DNA of 64,000 bases from Phascolarctobacterium_A sp902463975 (GCF_902463975.1 NZ_CABQHJ010000010.1:7173-71172); one strand, 5' to 3'. Counted from the stretch's first letter, positions 14,761 through 23,755 are shown. Translations and numbers: made by a program. Notes: generated by a model not told the origin, from the sequence alone.

Positions 14761-16017
14761 TTATTTATTTTTTACTTCATCCTGCTTGCCTTCGCTTAAA
14801 GCCAGCGGTTTCTGACCTGACAAAAGCGTTTGCTGTTTTTGCTGTATTTCCTTTAAGCTTGTCTCTCCACCTTGACTAAGCTCTAACGTCTGCTTCTGTA
14901 CGCTCGCCAGCAGTTCCTTAGTCAGCATACCTGTTTGTTCTATAATGCTATTTTTACTTTTGATAAAGCCATCAATAACCTGTTGCTGACGTATCGCAAT
15001 ATTGTCCAACTGCTTCATGTAATACTCACCCTGCAATCTCATATCGTCTTCAATACGCTTTTGATACAGCTTATGCGCAGGCGAATCAATCTCATATTTT
15101 TCCAAGATTGCTAATAACGCTGGCAGTTTTTCCATATTGTACTCATCGTTATCTGCATTTACTTTATCTCCAAGCTCCTCATAAAATTTTTCAATGTCCT
15201 TAATAATTGGCATAGAACCTTTTTCTATAATGTCTATACGCTTTTCGGCAATTTCCGTTAACTTAGCTTGCATTCTGATAATCATCTCTGCTGTCGCAGC
15301 AAATCCCTTCACCTTTGCCTGCACAAGTGCTTCGTCACAATCGTGCTGCGCCTGCAAAAACTCCAGCTGCGCCTTATGCATAAGCTCCTGACGTTCGCGT
15401 TCCATAGTGGCTAATCTGATTTTTGTGTTCTGCTCAATCTCAGCTATCCTTACCTTATCGGGCTCATATACCGTTGAGCTTGTCGAGCGACTACCACCAC
15501 TACTAGAACTGCCACCAAACAATCCTTTAAAAAATCCACCTACTGTTCCCCAAAATCCCATATCATCAACCCCCTTATTTTGCAATAACCGTTCTACCTG
15601 ATGGCTTCTAAACCTGCCCAAGGTACAAACATTAGCAAAGTGCTCACAATTATTAAAAATTACATTATAATCGCCATCACCAATACAGCTACGTGCATAA
15701 GCAACTATCTGGTCCGGCGCATACAGGTCCTGAAATTCTTCATCAGTATATTCTTTTACCTCCAGCTCACCGCCTTTGAGGAAAAAATTTAAATCTGAAC
15801 TGATAACACTGTTTTTCGATGAATCCATAATGCTATCATCATCTGTACCGGTAAAATGAATAACTTCATTATCTGAAACATAGATACCGTGATGCGTATA
15901 AATACCACCCATACGTTTTACACGTATATGGTCACCCATTACCGGATTCTTCTGCACCCAAATTTCTTCAGTAAATACTGCATCAGTTATCGGCAGCTGC
16001 GGAACAACGCTTTCCAT
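14761..16017 (-). CDS. LRAT-domain protein with Gly/Phe amphipathic segment and coiled coil
   Basis: A 418-aa protein. Residues ~25-140 form an LRAT-like permuted papain-fold domain: the H-box YTHHGIYVSDNEVIHFTG near residue 42, then NNCEHFANVC with the likely catalytic Cys near residue 127. Such enzymes are acyltransferases or phospholipases working at membranes. Next comes MGFWGTVGGFFKGLFGG, an amphipathic Gly/Phe segment likely to touch membranes, then a Ser/Gly linker. A long charged coiled coil fills residues ~170-400, ending in a Gln-rich tail. No signal peptide, so cytoplasmic. It starts 18 bp after the DUF1566 gene and is probably co-transcribed. Substrate unknown; a membrane-lipid role or stress/phage response is speculation. 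Confidence 0.75.
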   Translation of the reverse strand: MESVVPQLPITDAVFTEEIWVQKNPVMGDHIRVKRMGGIYTHHGIYVSDNEVIHFTGTDDDSIMDSSKNSVISSDLNFFLKGGELEVKEYTDEEFQDLYAPDQIVAYARSCIGDGDYNVIFNNCEHFANVCTLGRFRSHQVERLLQNKGVDDMGFWGTVGGFFKGLFGGSSSSGGSRSTSSTVYEPDKVRIAEIEQNTKIRLATMERERQELMHKAQLEFLQAQHDCDEALVQAKVKGFAATAEMIIRMQAKLTEIAEKRIDIIEKGSMPIIKDIEKFYEELGDKVNADNDEYNMEKLPALLAILEKYEIDSPAHKLYQKRIEDDMRLQGEYYMKQLDNIAIRQQQVIDGFIKSKNSIIEQTGMLTKELLASVQKQTLELSQGGETSLKEIQQKQQTLLSGQKPLALSEGKQDEVKNK

Positions 16018-16035
16018 AAACCATTACTTCCTTTG

Positions 16036-18120
16036 CTACTTAGCCAAATCCTTACGCATTTTGAAAATCAAAGAATTGTACGCCTTTTCACGCCTTGCCT
16101 TTTCTTCACTATATGCTTTAGCATCTGCAAGGTAAATATCATAATTCTTTTGTTTCAAAGCAGCAAACTCATCTAAGATGGTGTGTGATATTTTCTGTAA
16201 ATCATTATTAGCAACAAACTTTAAAACTTCGTCAATTTGAATATCCAGCAAGCTATTTGCCCAATTCAAGATCCAGACTCTGTCTTCAGCATTCTTACAG
16301 TTGAAGATAATATCCTGCAGTTCTGACTGAAGCATCGCCACAAATTTGTAAAGACTGCTTTCTGTTTCAAACTTCTCCTGTAAATCGCCACCAACCTGAA
16401 AAGCAAATTTCTGATAAATTCCCTTGCGTTCTTCCTTGTAAAACTTATCAATCTGCTTTTTATAATCATCTAAAATATGAATAAGCTGTTCCGGGACAGA
16501 TGTCTTCACTTCTTTATTCGTTGGCATGGAGCCTCGCAAGCCACGTTCAATAATCGGCTGCATTTTTAATTCAATCGCATATCTTAACTGTTGCCAATCC
16601 TGATACCAGGCAGACCATATTTCTTCTTCAATTCCATCATCTTCGCAGTCATGCTTCATATCTTCTTTATAGGTTGTTTTGAAAACTCTATAGCCTTCAG
16701 TCCAATTCTCCCAGATATTGATAGCATTCATGACGAAGGTGTGGTTTGCCTCAAAATATTCAATCTTGCGCAAAGCATTTTTGATGATTTTGGCAGTATT
16801 TTCCGCCAGGAAAGCAAAGCTTGCTCTCTTTTCCTGCTCCAGCTCGGCCAATTCACGAAGAGAATTTTCACCCTCATCAATTTCATCAATTCTGTATTCC
16901 AAAGCATCGGCCTGCTTCTTCACAGCCAAAAGCTTTGTTTTAACGCTGTTCATTCCCAAAGAAAAGTTTTTCTGAAAGAAGTGTTGTCTGTCGCACAGTA
17001 AGCTGTTTTCTGCTTCTGTAAGATTAGAATTAGCTTCATATTTTTTGGAAAGCTTAAGACTGATTAAATTGAAATCCTTGATTACTGAAGCCTTTTGTTC
17101 TTCGTAATAATCCACTTTTTCCATGAGTTCCCTGCACCACTGCTGCACAGCCTGATAATACCTGATGAGAGAAGCATCAATAGCCTTGATATCATACTTT
17201 GCCAGCAACGCTGTGTAATCAAAATCTGATGAAAGCAATGTGACTGTCTGCAACTGCTTAATTTGATTTTCCAGCTCCTGCAGCTGCTCTAATAATTGGG
17301 GTTTTTCAAAATACAGCTTTTTATAAAGCTCCGTAATTGCTTCATCATTAAAAATCGGCACTAATTCATTTTGAGTGAACAGGTCTAAAGTGAATTTAAG
17401 GCGTTCTTTTTCTGTGTAAACAGGATTTCCCGGTTTAACTTTTTCTTGATAATCCGAGTTCTTAATCAAATGATCAGAACACGGAAATAACGCTACACTA
17501 TAATCTTCAATATGACTCGTAGCTCCACTATATCCCAAATTTTTTGCTCGTATACAACCATTGTATTCACAAGCCCAATAACCATTACCAAGCAATCTCC
17601 ATTGATTATCACTATCTCTATGAAATGGTATCGTTGTATCTTCTACTGCTTGCCAAAGCTCATAACAAGTCGGTACTCTAAAGCCATCAACCCCAAACGA
17701 ATAATTATTTATTATATTATCAAGATATTCATAAGATTTATAATATCCTCCATCTTTGTCGTGATAATTAAACGTATTTAAATTAGCCCAAAGCAAACCT
17801 GTATTTTTATCAAAAAGAATTTTGGGTTTATTTTTTATAAAATACCATCTCTGATTCTTGATGGCCTCAAGAATTTTTTCGACACCCGTACCCCCTAATT
17901 CCATTATCCCTGCATTTATAGCTGCTAATTTTCCATCTACTACTGCCAATTTGGCAGCGATTTCCTGTCTTTGCGCCGAGTACTGCGATTGCTCCAAATT
18001 TAATTCCTGTACTCTCTTGGCATTATTCTCATTTTCTATACCTTCACAAGCTGCTTCTATTGCACGAATTTTTTTCAACAACCCATCTCTTTGCGCTGTT
18101 AATGATGCTAAATTACTCAT
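16036..18120 (-). CDS. DUF1566 (Lcl C-terminal-like) protein with long coiled coils
   Basis: A 694-aa cytoplasmic protein. Residues 1-90 are a coiled coil. Residues ~100-225 resemble DUF1566/Lcl_C: DKNTGLLWANLNTFNYHDKD, then GFRVPTCYELWQAVED, then NGYWACEYNGC. The remaining ~450 residues are mostly charged helices with heptad character. DUF1566 domains occur in adhesins and in many proteins of unknown role, sometimes with diversity-generating elements, which I do not see here. Strong AGGAGG with 9-nt spacing precedes the ATG, and a TTGATA/TATTCT promoter lies upstream. It forms a two-gene unit with the LRAT-domain gene. I cannot assign an activity. Confidence 0.65.
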   Translation of the reverse strand: MSNLASLTAQRDGLLKKIRAIEAACEGIENENNAKRVQELNLEQSQYSAQRQEIAAKLAVVDGKLAAINAGIMELGGTGVEKILEAIKNQRWYFIKNKPKILFDKNTGLLWANLNTFNYHDKDGGYYKSYEYLDNIINNYSFGVDGFRVPTCYELWQAVEDTTIPFHRDSDNQWRLLGNGYWACEYNGCIRAKNLGYSGATSHIEDYSVALFPCSDHLIKNSDYQEKVKPGNPVYTEKERLKFTLDLFTQNELVPIFNDEAITELYKKLYFEKPQLLEQLQELENQIKQLQTVTLLSSDFDYTALLAKYDIKAIDASLIRYYQAVQQWCRELMEKVDYYEEQKASVIKDFNLISLKLSKKYEANSNLTEAENSLLCDRQHFFQKNFSLGMNSVKTKLLAVKKQADALEYRIDEIDEGENSLRELAELEQEKRASFAFLAENTAKIIKNALRKIEYFEANHTFVMNAINIWENWTEGYRVFKTTYKEDMKHDCEDDGIEEEIWSAWYQDWQQLRYAIELKMQPIIERGLRGSMPTNKEVKTSVPEQLIHILDDYKKQIDKFYKEERKGIYQKFAFQVGGDLQEKFETESSLYKFVAMLQSELQDIIFNCKNAEDRVWILNWANSLLDIQIDEVLKFVANNDLQKISHTILDEFAALKQKNYDIYLADAKAYSEEKARREKAYNSLIFKMRKDLAK

Positions 18121-18157
18121 AAAATTTTCCCTCCTGATTTTTACTAAACTCTTTTAC

Positions 18158-18187
18158 AGAATACATATTTCACGCCATTTTTATCAA
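18158..18187 (-). promoter_or_regulatory. Promoter of the DUF1566-LRAT unit
   Basis: Minus strand TTGATA (18187-18182), 18-bp spacer, TATTCT (18163-18158), about 38 bp upstream of the start codon. The rest of 18188-18477 is AT-rich, with a small CCTGC/GCAGG hairpin near 18235 and a 14-codon frame (MSFAEECSC...) ahead of it; I see no convincing gene there. Confidence 0.5.
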
Positions 18188-18477
18188 GTTAAATCAAAAA
18201 AGCCAACCGCCAATATGCGTCTCCTTAAGAAGCCTGCTCCACGCAGGAACATTCTTCAGCAAAACTCATAGCCAACGATTGACTTTTACATAAACCTTCC
18301 AACTCATGGAAACCAGCCCCTTAATTTATATTAGCTGCATAAGGCTAAATCTGCTAAGCATTTTCGGTCAACTAATTTAATTATAACCTTTAATATTTTG
18401 TTCCGGCATAATTAGCGCCACCTTATTGCAACTGAGGTAAATTCCTACTACTTATTATAGCATATTATCAATATAAT

Positions 18478-18531
18478 AAAAACGAGAAATACCGCACAAA
18501 TTAACATAAGTGTATTTCGTGCGGCACTTCT
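18478..18531 (-). terminator. Intrinsic terminator after the ferredoxin-fusion gene
   Basis: The CCGCAC (18492-18497)/GTGCGG (18519-18524) core is extended by AAAT/ATTT inside and further pairs outside, with a TTTTT run on the minus strand. Half of this sequence recurs at 9731-9771. Confidence 0.7.
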
Positions 18532-18574
18532 TCTAACCCAACAACAAATTAATGCTTCTTAATCCTATCAAATT

Positions 18575-19636
18575 TTATTTCAGCAGTGCTGCTTTGGAAT
18601 CTCCAACGCCGCTATTCAGCAGTGCTGCTTTGGAATCTCCAACTGCCTTACTCAGCAGGGCAACCTTTTTATCTATTTCCTTTTGGACACGCTCTTTGTA
18701 ATCCTTTAAGGCCGCATCAATGGTATCGATAACCTGGGAATCGTAATCCACATAATTAATGGCATCCTTCAAATCTCCCATATATTCTTCACAAGCCTTA
18801 TTTACATCTTTATAGCAATATTTCTCTTCATATTTATCGTTACCGAAGAAGCTAGTGCCTGCATATACTTCTGTATCATCTGTATCCATATAATCCCTAT
18901 AATCACTACGGGAAGTATAATTGCAGCCATTAAACTCTCTCATTACATCACTGCAGCCACGGTCTTCAAACTCTTTGAGCCTTACATTGAGCATATACAC
19001 AAGCACAGAATCCTTCTCATTAGCACTGCCGCCGGGGAAAACCTCAAATTCTTTAAAGTCTGCCGGCAGCTTAATTCCGCCTGCAGCTGCCGCTCCGGCA
19101 AATTCCTGCAGCACATCTGCATATTGCTTGTTAATCTGTCCCCAGAAGCCACTTTCATCAAAGGTATAAAACTTTCTCAGCTTATCTTCCTTGTATTGCA
19201 CAAAAACCTCAAGAATGAATTTCTTATACTGCGAATAGCAGATACGATCAAATTCATTTTCCGCAGCACTCATAGCTCTGCTTTCGCTGGAATAATCATA
19301 ACGATATTCTCCCTGCGGATAGGAGCAGGTCATACGGTAATCCTGTGCGTGCATCTCAACATCTTTTCTGGTAACATTCGGAACAGTAATCTTGGCTAAA
19401 GCGTTTTGCAGCTTTTCCGGCAGCTTGCTTAAGTCTGTGCCTGCGCCTCCCGCTATGCTCAAAGCTTGTACAGGGCAACCGGCAACAATTTCTTCAGCCT
19501 TAGCTAAAAAATCATCACTAAAATAGCCACCATTGGCAGGCACAGCCTTGCCTTCAGCATCTTCCTGTAAAAGTTCTGTTTCTAATAAGCAGTTGCCACA
19601 AGCAATGCATTTGTCACTAACCACAAACTTTTTCAT
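18575..19636 (-). CDS. N-terminal ferredoxin-domain protein of unknown function
   Basis: A 353-aa protein. The first ~60 residues form a single-cluster ferredoxin-like domain: DKCIACGNC, then GCPVQAL. The second half of a classical 2[4Fe-4S] motif is missing, as in [3Fe-4S]/[4Fe-4S] monocluster ferredoxins. The remaining ~290 residues are acidic, Tyr/Asp-rich and unlike any family I recall (segments CSYPQGEYRYDYSSESRA, DRICYSQYKKFILEVF). The tail carries a 12-residue duplication (GDSKAALL). It leads no recognised electron-transfer operon, being 16 bp downstream of the glycine-zipper gene. It could be a redox sensor or a scaffold in the island system; this is inference. Confidence 0.65.
   Translation of the reverse strand: MKKFVVSDKCIACGNCLLETELLQEDAEGKAVPANGGYFSDDFLAKAEEIVAGCPVQALSIAGGAGTDLSKLPEKLQNALAKITVPNVTRKDVEMHAQDYRMTCSYPQGEYRYDYSSESRAMSAAENEFDRICYSQYKKFILEVFVQYKEDKLRKFYTFDESGFWGQINKQYADVLQEFAGAAAAGGIKLPADFKEFEVFPGGSANEKDSVLVYMLNVRLKEFEDRGCSDVMREFNGCNYTSRSDYRDYMDTDDTEVYAGTSFFGNDKYEEKYCYKDVNKACEEYMGDLKDAINYVDYDSQVIDTIDAALKDYKERVQKEIDKKVALLSKAVGDSKAALLNSGVGDSKAALLK
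18579..18643 (-). repeat. 36-bp tandem repeat at the 3' end of the ferredoxin-fusion gene
   Basis: Two exact 29-bp copies (18579-18607 and 18615-18643) with 36-bp period, in frame, encoding repeated GDSKAALL. Copy number probably varies among strains through slippage. Confidence 0.8.
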
Positions 19637-19652
19637 ATCGATTCCTCCAAAT

Positions 19653-20462
19653 CTATAAATTTTTTATATCCTGCATACACTGACTGCCAATCGCCAATGC
19701 TTCCGTTGTTTCTTGCGTAACCTTTCCTTCGTCCGTAAGTACAGGAGCATCAATTATTTTTTTCAGTGTAACCGCCAGATTTATACAGCTGCAAAAGGCC
19801 TTGCGGTCGTTTTCTGTATAAGCAGCTCTGTCCCTGCCCTTAGCAGCAATCAGTTCATCTGAATAGCTGATAGCTTGCATAAACAACCTATTTAACCTTG
19901 GCAATAAATCAGACACCTTATTGCAAGAAGCTATCACACCATCTAAAACAGCAGCTAAATTTTCAGCCTGACTATAGACAACACGCGAACTGCGCAGCTG
20001 CGCGCCAGCCATTTGCAGCTCTCTTTCAGAGTCATCAATAAAAGCATTGCCTAAGCCAAATACGCCGAAGCCCTTTAAGATACTGACAGCAATTTCTTTA
20101 TCAGTCATTGGTCTTACCGCCGTCTGTGCCACTGCATTGATAATCTGTATCTCTTTAGGGCTAAAGCTTTGCTGATTTAAAACTGCCAGCATCTTGTCAT
20201 CACGAAAGTCAATTTTCATGAGCTTGCCATACACAGCAACAAAATTCTGCATTGAAGTAATCAATATCGAACGCTTACGGTTGGAAAGCTTCTTCATAGC
20301 ATTATCTGCTGCCTGCTGCTTTACTTCCACCAGCCTGTGAGCTTCTTGCTCCATCGCAAAAGCTTTAGCATAACGCTTTCTCGTCCTGCTATCTATCTGC
20401 ATTGATTTTTCTGCGCCATAAAGGCCGCTGCCCAAAACTGCCCCAAGTACCAGTCCGATCAT
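19653..20462 (-). CDS. Unknown protein with N-terminal glycine-rich hydrophobic segment
   Basis: A 269-aa protein starting MIGLVLGAVLGSGLYGAEKS, a glycine-zipper-like hydrophobic helix, followed by a basic helical region (RTRKRYAKAFAMEQEAHRLV). The body is mainly alpha-helical, with a second Gly-rich patch near residue 130 (LKGFGVFGLGNAF). The ATG at 20462 has AAGGGGG with 8-nt spacing; an ATG six codons upstream overlaps the HNH gene stop but has no such site. It is sandwiched between the HNH gene and the ferredoxin-fusion gene in one operon. I do not recognise the family. Confidence 0.6.
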   Translation of the reverse strand: MIGLVLGAVLGSGLYGAEKSMQIDSRTRKRYAKAFAMEQEAHRLVEVKQQAADNAMKKLSNRKRSILITSMQNFVAVYGKLMKIDFRDDKMLAVLNQQSFSPKEIQIINAVAQTAVRPMTDKEIAVSILKGFGVFGLGNAFIDDSERELQMAGAQLRSSRVVYSQAENLAAVLDGVIASCNKVSDLLPRLNRLFMQAISYSDELIAAKGRDRAAYTENDRKAFCSCINLAVTLKKIIDAPVLTDEGKVTQETTEALAIGSQCMQDIKNL

Positions 20463-20476
20463 ATCATCTGCCCCCT

Positions 20477-21832
20477 TCATAATGTCAGCACTGCATCTTT
20501 ATCGTCAAAAAAACTATTAAACTCCTCCAGTGACTGAAAAGCACATTTTTGGTTAAACACCGCCAAAATATCATTCAAGCCCTGGGTGATTGCTTTATCA
20601 TCTACTGCATAAACTCCCTGCATAACAAGCTCAAAGCCACCGTCAAAGGCCGCTGTCATATATGCAGCTTTTGCTTTATTGTATTCATCAATCCGCTGCT
20701 TTTGCTGCGCCAGACTTTGCAGTGCAGTATTAATAATATGCTTAAATTCCGCCTGACGTTTTTTATCTAGCCTACGTTCCATCTGGTATTTAGTAACCGC
20801 CCTGGTAATTTCCCCCACAACCAGGGAAGTAACCACTGCCGCCACCGGTCCGCCCAAGGCAAAAGCCATATTAGCTGCCAATACACCGGCAGTACCGCAA
20901 ACAATTTGCGCAGAGCATTCTTCGCCGCTGATATTGCCATCTAAATAGTTCGCCACAATGCCACCTATTTCTACAGCCATCGTCAGCTGCATAATCGGCA
21001 AATTTTTTCCTGCCAGCTTAGCAAAATCCTTTGCCCCGGCCTTTTTCGCTACTGCGACAACACCATCCTGTACTACCGAAATACCGGCAGCACTGCCAAA
21101 GCTCCTTACAGTATCCTTTCCGACATTTTTTACAGCCTGCTTAATGTCATGTTCACCTTTCACCACGCCCACAAGGTTGGTCAAGCCGGAAACTGTTGCA
21201 GTTACAAAGGCTGCTTCACTGCCGGCAGCAGTTGCCTTCTTGACCGATGGCGCAACTGCATCCAGCTTAGAACTGATAACTTTGCTGTTTTTTATTTCAT
21301 TAACCGTATTTTCTATTTTATACTTAGTCGCCTGTGTCCGTATATGCGCCTCTGCCTTCACTTCTTCTTTCAGCATATTAACGCTCGTCACAGCATCCGG
21401 GCAGTCAACAGCTTTTTTATTTGTCTTGAAGATTTTCTTGCCAAATAAAGTCTCTGATACATCATTAATCTGCGCAGCGCCTGCTTCAGTATATTTTTTT
21501 GCTATATACTCGTGGTTATTCAGCGCACCCTTGGACTTGTTCAGCGAAGCATTGGTATTAGCAAGGTTTGCATCAGCATTAGCCATTGTTCTTATCTGCT
21601 CCGGCGTCAAATCACGACCATAACGCCTGATTTGCTCATCTAACGGAACAATGTGGTCAACGTTTGATTGCTTTTCATTAATATGCTTATTAGCATCATA
21701 AAAAATTCTCTTACCCGTATATTCGTCAGTTATACTTTTTTTATTGCCAAAGGATCTGTTTTTATAGCTGTCAGCCGCATTATTGCGTCTGTTAATGTCA
21801 TCTACCTGACTACGCTTTATCTTATCACTCAT
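20477..21832 (-). CDS. HNH-nuclease-like protein with C-terminal hydrophobic glycine-zipper region
   Basis: A 451-aa protein. Residues ~35-110 look like an HNH/beta-beta-alpha-metal nuclease: SNVDHIVPLDEQIRRYGRDL, then NADANLANTNASLNKSKGAL (DH...N...N pattern as in Cas9-type and other HNH domains). A helical middle (residues 150-250) follows. The hydrophobic Gly/Ala-rich stretch at ~265-350 (VCGTAGVLAANMAFALGGPV, then AAVVTSLVVGEITRAV) resembles pore or membrane-insertion domains, and a helical tail ends the protein. This nuclease-plus-membrane-domain layout is seen in effectors and toxins, but there is no secretion signal and no obvious immunity gene. It heads a three-gene operon. A role in intracellular defence or conflict is inference. 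Confidence 0.65.
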   Translation of the reverse strand: MSDKIKRSQVDDINRRNNAADSYKNRSFGNKKSITDEYTGKRIFYDANKHINEKQSNVDHIVPLDEQIRRYGRDLTPEQIRTMANADANLANTNASLNKSKGALNNHEYIAKKYTEAGAAQINDVSETLFGKKIFKTNKKAVDCPDAVTSVNMLKEEVKAEAHIRTQATKYKIENTVNEIKNSKVISSKLDAVAPSVKKATAAGSEAAFVTATVSGLTNLVGVVKGEHDIKQAVKNVGKDTVRSFGSAAGISVVQDGVVAVAKKAGAKDFAKLAGKNLPIMQLTMAVEIGGIVANYLDGNISGEECSAQIVCGTAGVLAANMAFALGGPVAAVVTSLVVGEITRAVTKYQMERRLDKKRQAEFKHIINTALQSLAQQKQRIDEYNKAKAAYMTAAFDGGFELVMQGVYAVDDKAITQGLNDILAVFNQKCAFQSLEEFNSFFDDKDAVLTL

Positions 21833-21865
21833 ACGCCACCTCCAAAATTTATTAAGAAATAGATA

Positions 21866-22005
21866 TTGCCGCTGCTATTAGTTCACTCATCGTAATCCTC
21901 AGCTTCTTGGCAACCTATTCCTGTATCAAACTCTTCAATTGCCTGCAAGTAAGGCATCTTAGTGCCTATTTTCTTATATCTCGGTGCAAATAATTAGCAT
22001 TAGCT
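21866..22005 (-). pseudogene. Degraded copy of XRE regulator A
   Basis: Minus-strand sequence matches the 12115-12345 gene at its end (segment near GAGCTGATG...ACTATGAG) and at its beginning (TATAAGAAAATAGGCACTAAG), but the middle is deleted and the frame is broken. The upstream region to about 22130, including the conserved TGTGCGATAATATAGTGG, also matches. It marks one end of a duplicated segment. Confidence 0.75.
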
Positions 22006-22239
22006 CCCTTTCCCACTATATTATCGCACATTATCAATTTCATATCTTTGCACAATTTTTTCACAATTTTACATATAGTTTAATTTCTTGCGCTTTACCT
22101 ATTAAGCTTGGCAAGGTGCTTACGTAATTTATATTTCCGCCATGATTTTGATAATAAGTTATGGTGCATTTTTTTCAAACTCACGTCAAATCACCCATTT
22201 GCCATATGAGCATGAATATATTTAAAGTTCAACATATTA

Positions 22240-22276
22240 AATAAATTTTTAGCAGGACTGCAAAACGCAGCCCTGC
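22240..22276 (-). terminator. Terminator after the 22.3-kb unknown gene
   Basis: Stem GCAGGGCTGC/GCAGTCCTGC (one G-U pair, minus strand) with a short TTTT loop, followed by TAAAAATTTATTTA. It lies 9 bp past the stop codon. Confidence 0.6.
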
Positions 22277-22284
22277 CTGTTACC

Positions 22285-23268
22285 TTATAGCTGTAAATAA
22301 TCAATCAATACCAAACCAGCGTTATACCCGGCCAGCGAAGCAGTTGTCCTGTCCATAGGATGCCACGAACCATCATCAGCCTGATATTGAACAAGATAGC
22401 CTTTACCAGTAAGCAGACCTACAATACATTGCTGTCGACTTTGCTGCCCAGTGCTGCTTGTTACAATCATGTCATATTGCACAATCGTTTGACCATTATT
22501 GCGCGACAAAATTTTTGTACTGCGACAATCAACATAACGATGTGCTCCCTGTCGTTGGAATACTTCCGGTATATATTTATCGCCATTCAAAAACGCTTGC
22601 GGATGAAATAAATTATACTTCGGTCCACTGCTATTCACACTGCTATTCACATTGCTATTTGCATTGTTATTGTTGTATGTAGTTGCTTTACTATTATTCT
22701 CTTCCTGCTGCATGTTTAAAATGCCTTGCACATTATATTTATAGGCACCTGTATTGATGAGCAGATTGCCTTTACCATTATCTAATTCTAACTGAGTCCA
22801 ATGTAAATTAAAGTCCTTGTATTTACTCTCTAAGAAATATTGGCACTCTACTGTCAAAACTTGCTTAGAATTCAATTTGAAGCCTTTTAAATCATTACGA
22901 TCGCCAAAAGTAATAACATTAAATTTTTTAGGCGTTAGCAAGTCATTGCCAATTCTCAGGTTAACAGAAAGCTTATCAAGGTCTATTGTTTCATTTTTGC
23001 TCATATTAGTAAAAGCTATCGTTACACTATAAACCCAATCATCAAGCTTGCGTCGTTCAAGCACGGCAAAGCCTAGCTTGCTATCGCCAATTTGTTGAAC
23101 TCGATAAGAAGCGCCACTGCAATCTAAATAAGCGGCTCCCTTATGAAATTCACCATCATTAGCCATGCCATACCAGTTTAAATCGTGCTGCAAAACAGCA
23201 TTTTGGAATTCTACCTTTTCAAAGGCTTCCATTTCCATTAGTCCACTATTGCCAGAATATTTTTCCAT
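22285..23268 (-). CDS. Hypothetical two-domain protein with Asn/Ser linker
   Basis: A 327-aa protein with no family I recognise. Residues ~20-185 look beta-rich (WVYSVTIAFTNMSKNETIDL resembles the DUF-type extracellular-style beta-sandwich strands). Residues 190-215 are a low-complexity Asn/Ser linker (NNNNANSNVNSSVNSS). Residues 215-327 form a second beta-rich domain with conserved-looking YVDCRSTKILSRNNGQ and QCIVGLLTGKGYLVQYQ. No signal peptide. It ends a unit with the lipoprotein and zinc-ribbon genes. Confidence 0.55.
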   Translation of the reverse strand: MEKYSGNSGLMEMEAFEKVEFQNAVLQHDLNWYGMANDGEFHKGAAYLDCSGASYRVQQIGDSKLGFAVLERRKLDDWVYSVTIAFTNMSKNETIDLDKLSVNLRIGNDLLTPKKFNVITFGDRNDLKGFKLNSKQVLTVECQYFLESKYKDFNLHWTQLELDNGKGNLLINTGAYKYNVQGILNMQQEENNSKATTYNNNNANSNVNSSVNSSGPKYNLFHPQAFLNGDKYIPEVFQRQGAHRYVDCRSTKILSRNNGQTIVQYDMIVTSSTGQQSRQQCIVGLLTGKGYLVQYQADDGSWHPMDRTTASLAGYNAGLVLIDYLQL

Positions 23269-23298
23269 ATTAGAGCAGACTCTTTTAAGATAAACATT

Positions 23299-23703
23299 TT
23301 AAGCCTGCAGATAATTCTTCACGCTTTTAGCGTAATTAGCTATTTGGTAGCGTTTGATGGCTTTCTCTCCATCCTTTTTAGAAGGACCATTATCCTTGCT
23401 TTCCATCATTTTCTTGTTGAAATCCCTAACGCTCTCATTGGCCTTCGCTTCATCATATTTTTCATCACTCAGCTTGGCGATATTCTTTTCATTTTCTTCA
23501 ATTAAACTCTTAATCTGCTTGAGCATTTTTTGTTTATCAATATTGCGATTTTCCAGCATGGCCTGAGCCTGCTCTGTTTCCATCTCAGCAACCTTCGTAC
23601 TGTTGTTAAGATACATGGAATGTATTTTTTGCTCTTCTGACTTACCACAACCGGTAAGCACCACTGTTAAGATAAGCATTGCATAAAAAAACAGCTTTTT
23701 CAC
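23299..23703 (-). CDS. Small lipoprotein
   Basis: A 134-aa protein with a lipoprotein signal peptide: MKKLFFYAMLILTVVLTGCG, lipobox LTGC with lipidated Cys at residue 19. The mature part is a charged helix (residues 25-134) with coiled-coil character, plausible as a periplasmic spacer or sensor. Placed 30 bp upstream of the two-domain gene and 52 bp downstream of the zinc-ribbon/DUF805 gene. Function unknown. Confidence 0.75.
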   Translation of the reverse strand: MKKLFFYAMLILTVVLTGCGKSEEQKIHSMYLNNSTKVAEMETEQAQAMLENRNIDKQKMLKQIKSLIEENEKNIAKLSDEKYDEAKANESVRDFNKKMMESKDNGPSKKDGEKAIKRYQIANYAKSVKNYLQA

Positions 23704-23755
23704 ACTATGACCTCCCTATATAACTTTTCCAATTAAATGTTTTATAAAAAAAGTA

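Noticed and set aside
16036..18120. DUF1566 protein considered as a diversity-generating retroelement target
   Set aside because: No reverse transcriptase or template repeat was seen anywhere near it.
18188..18477. Possible small RNA or leader peptide (14 codons) upstream of the DUF1566 gene
   Set aside because: Only a weak hairpin and a very short frame; no promoter or terminator pair that would define a separate transcript.
20477..21832. HNH protein considered as a homing endonuclease or CRISPR nuclease
   Set aside because: No intron, no repeat array and no other cas-like gene; the hydrophobic C-terminal region does not fit either.
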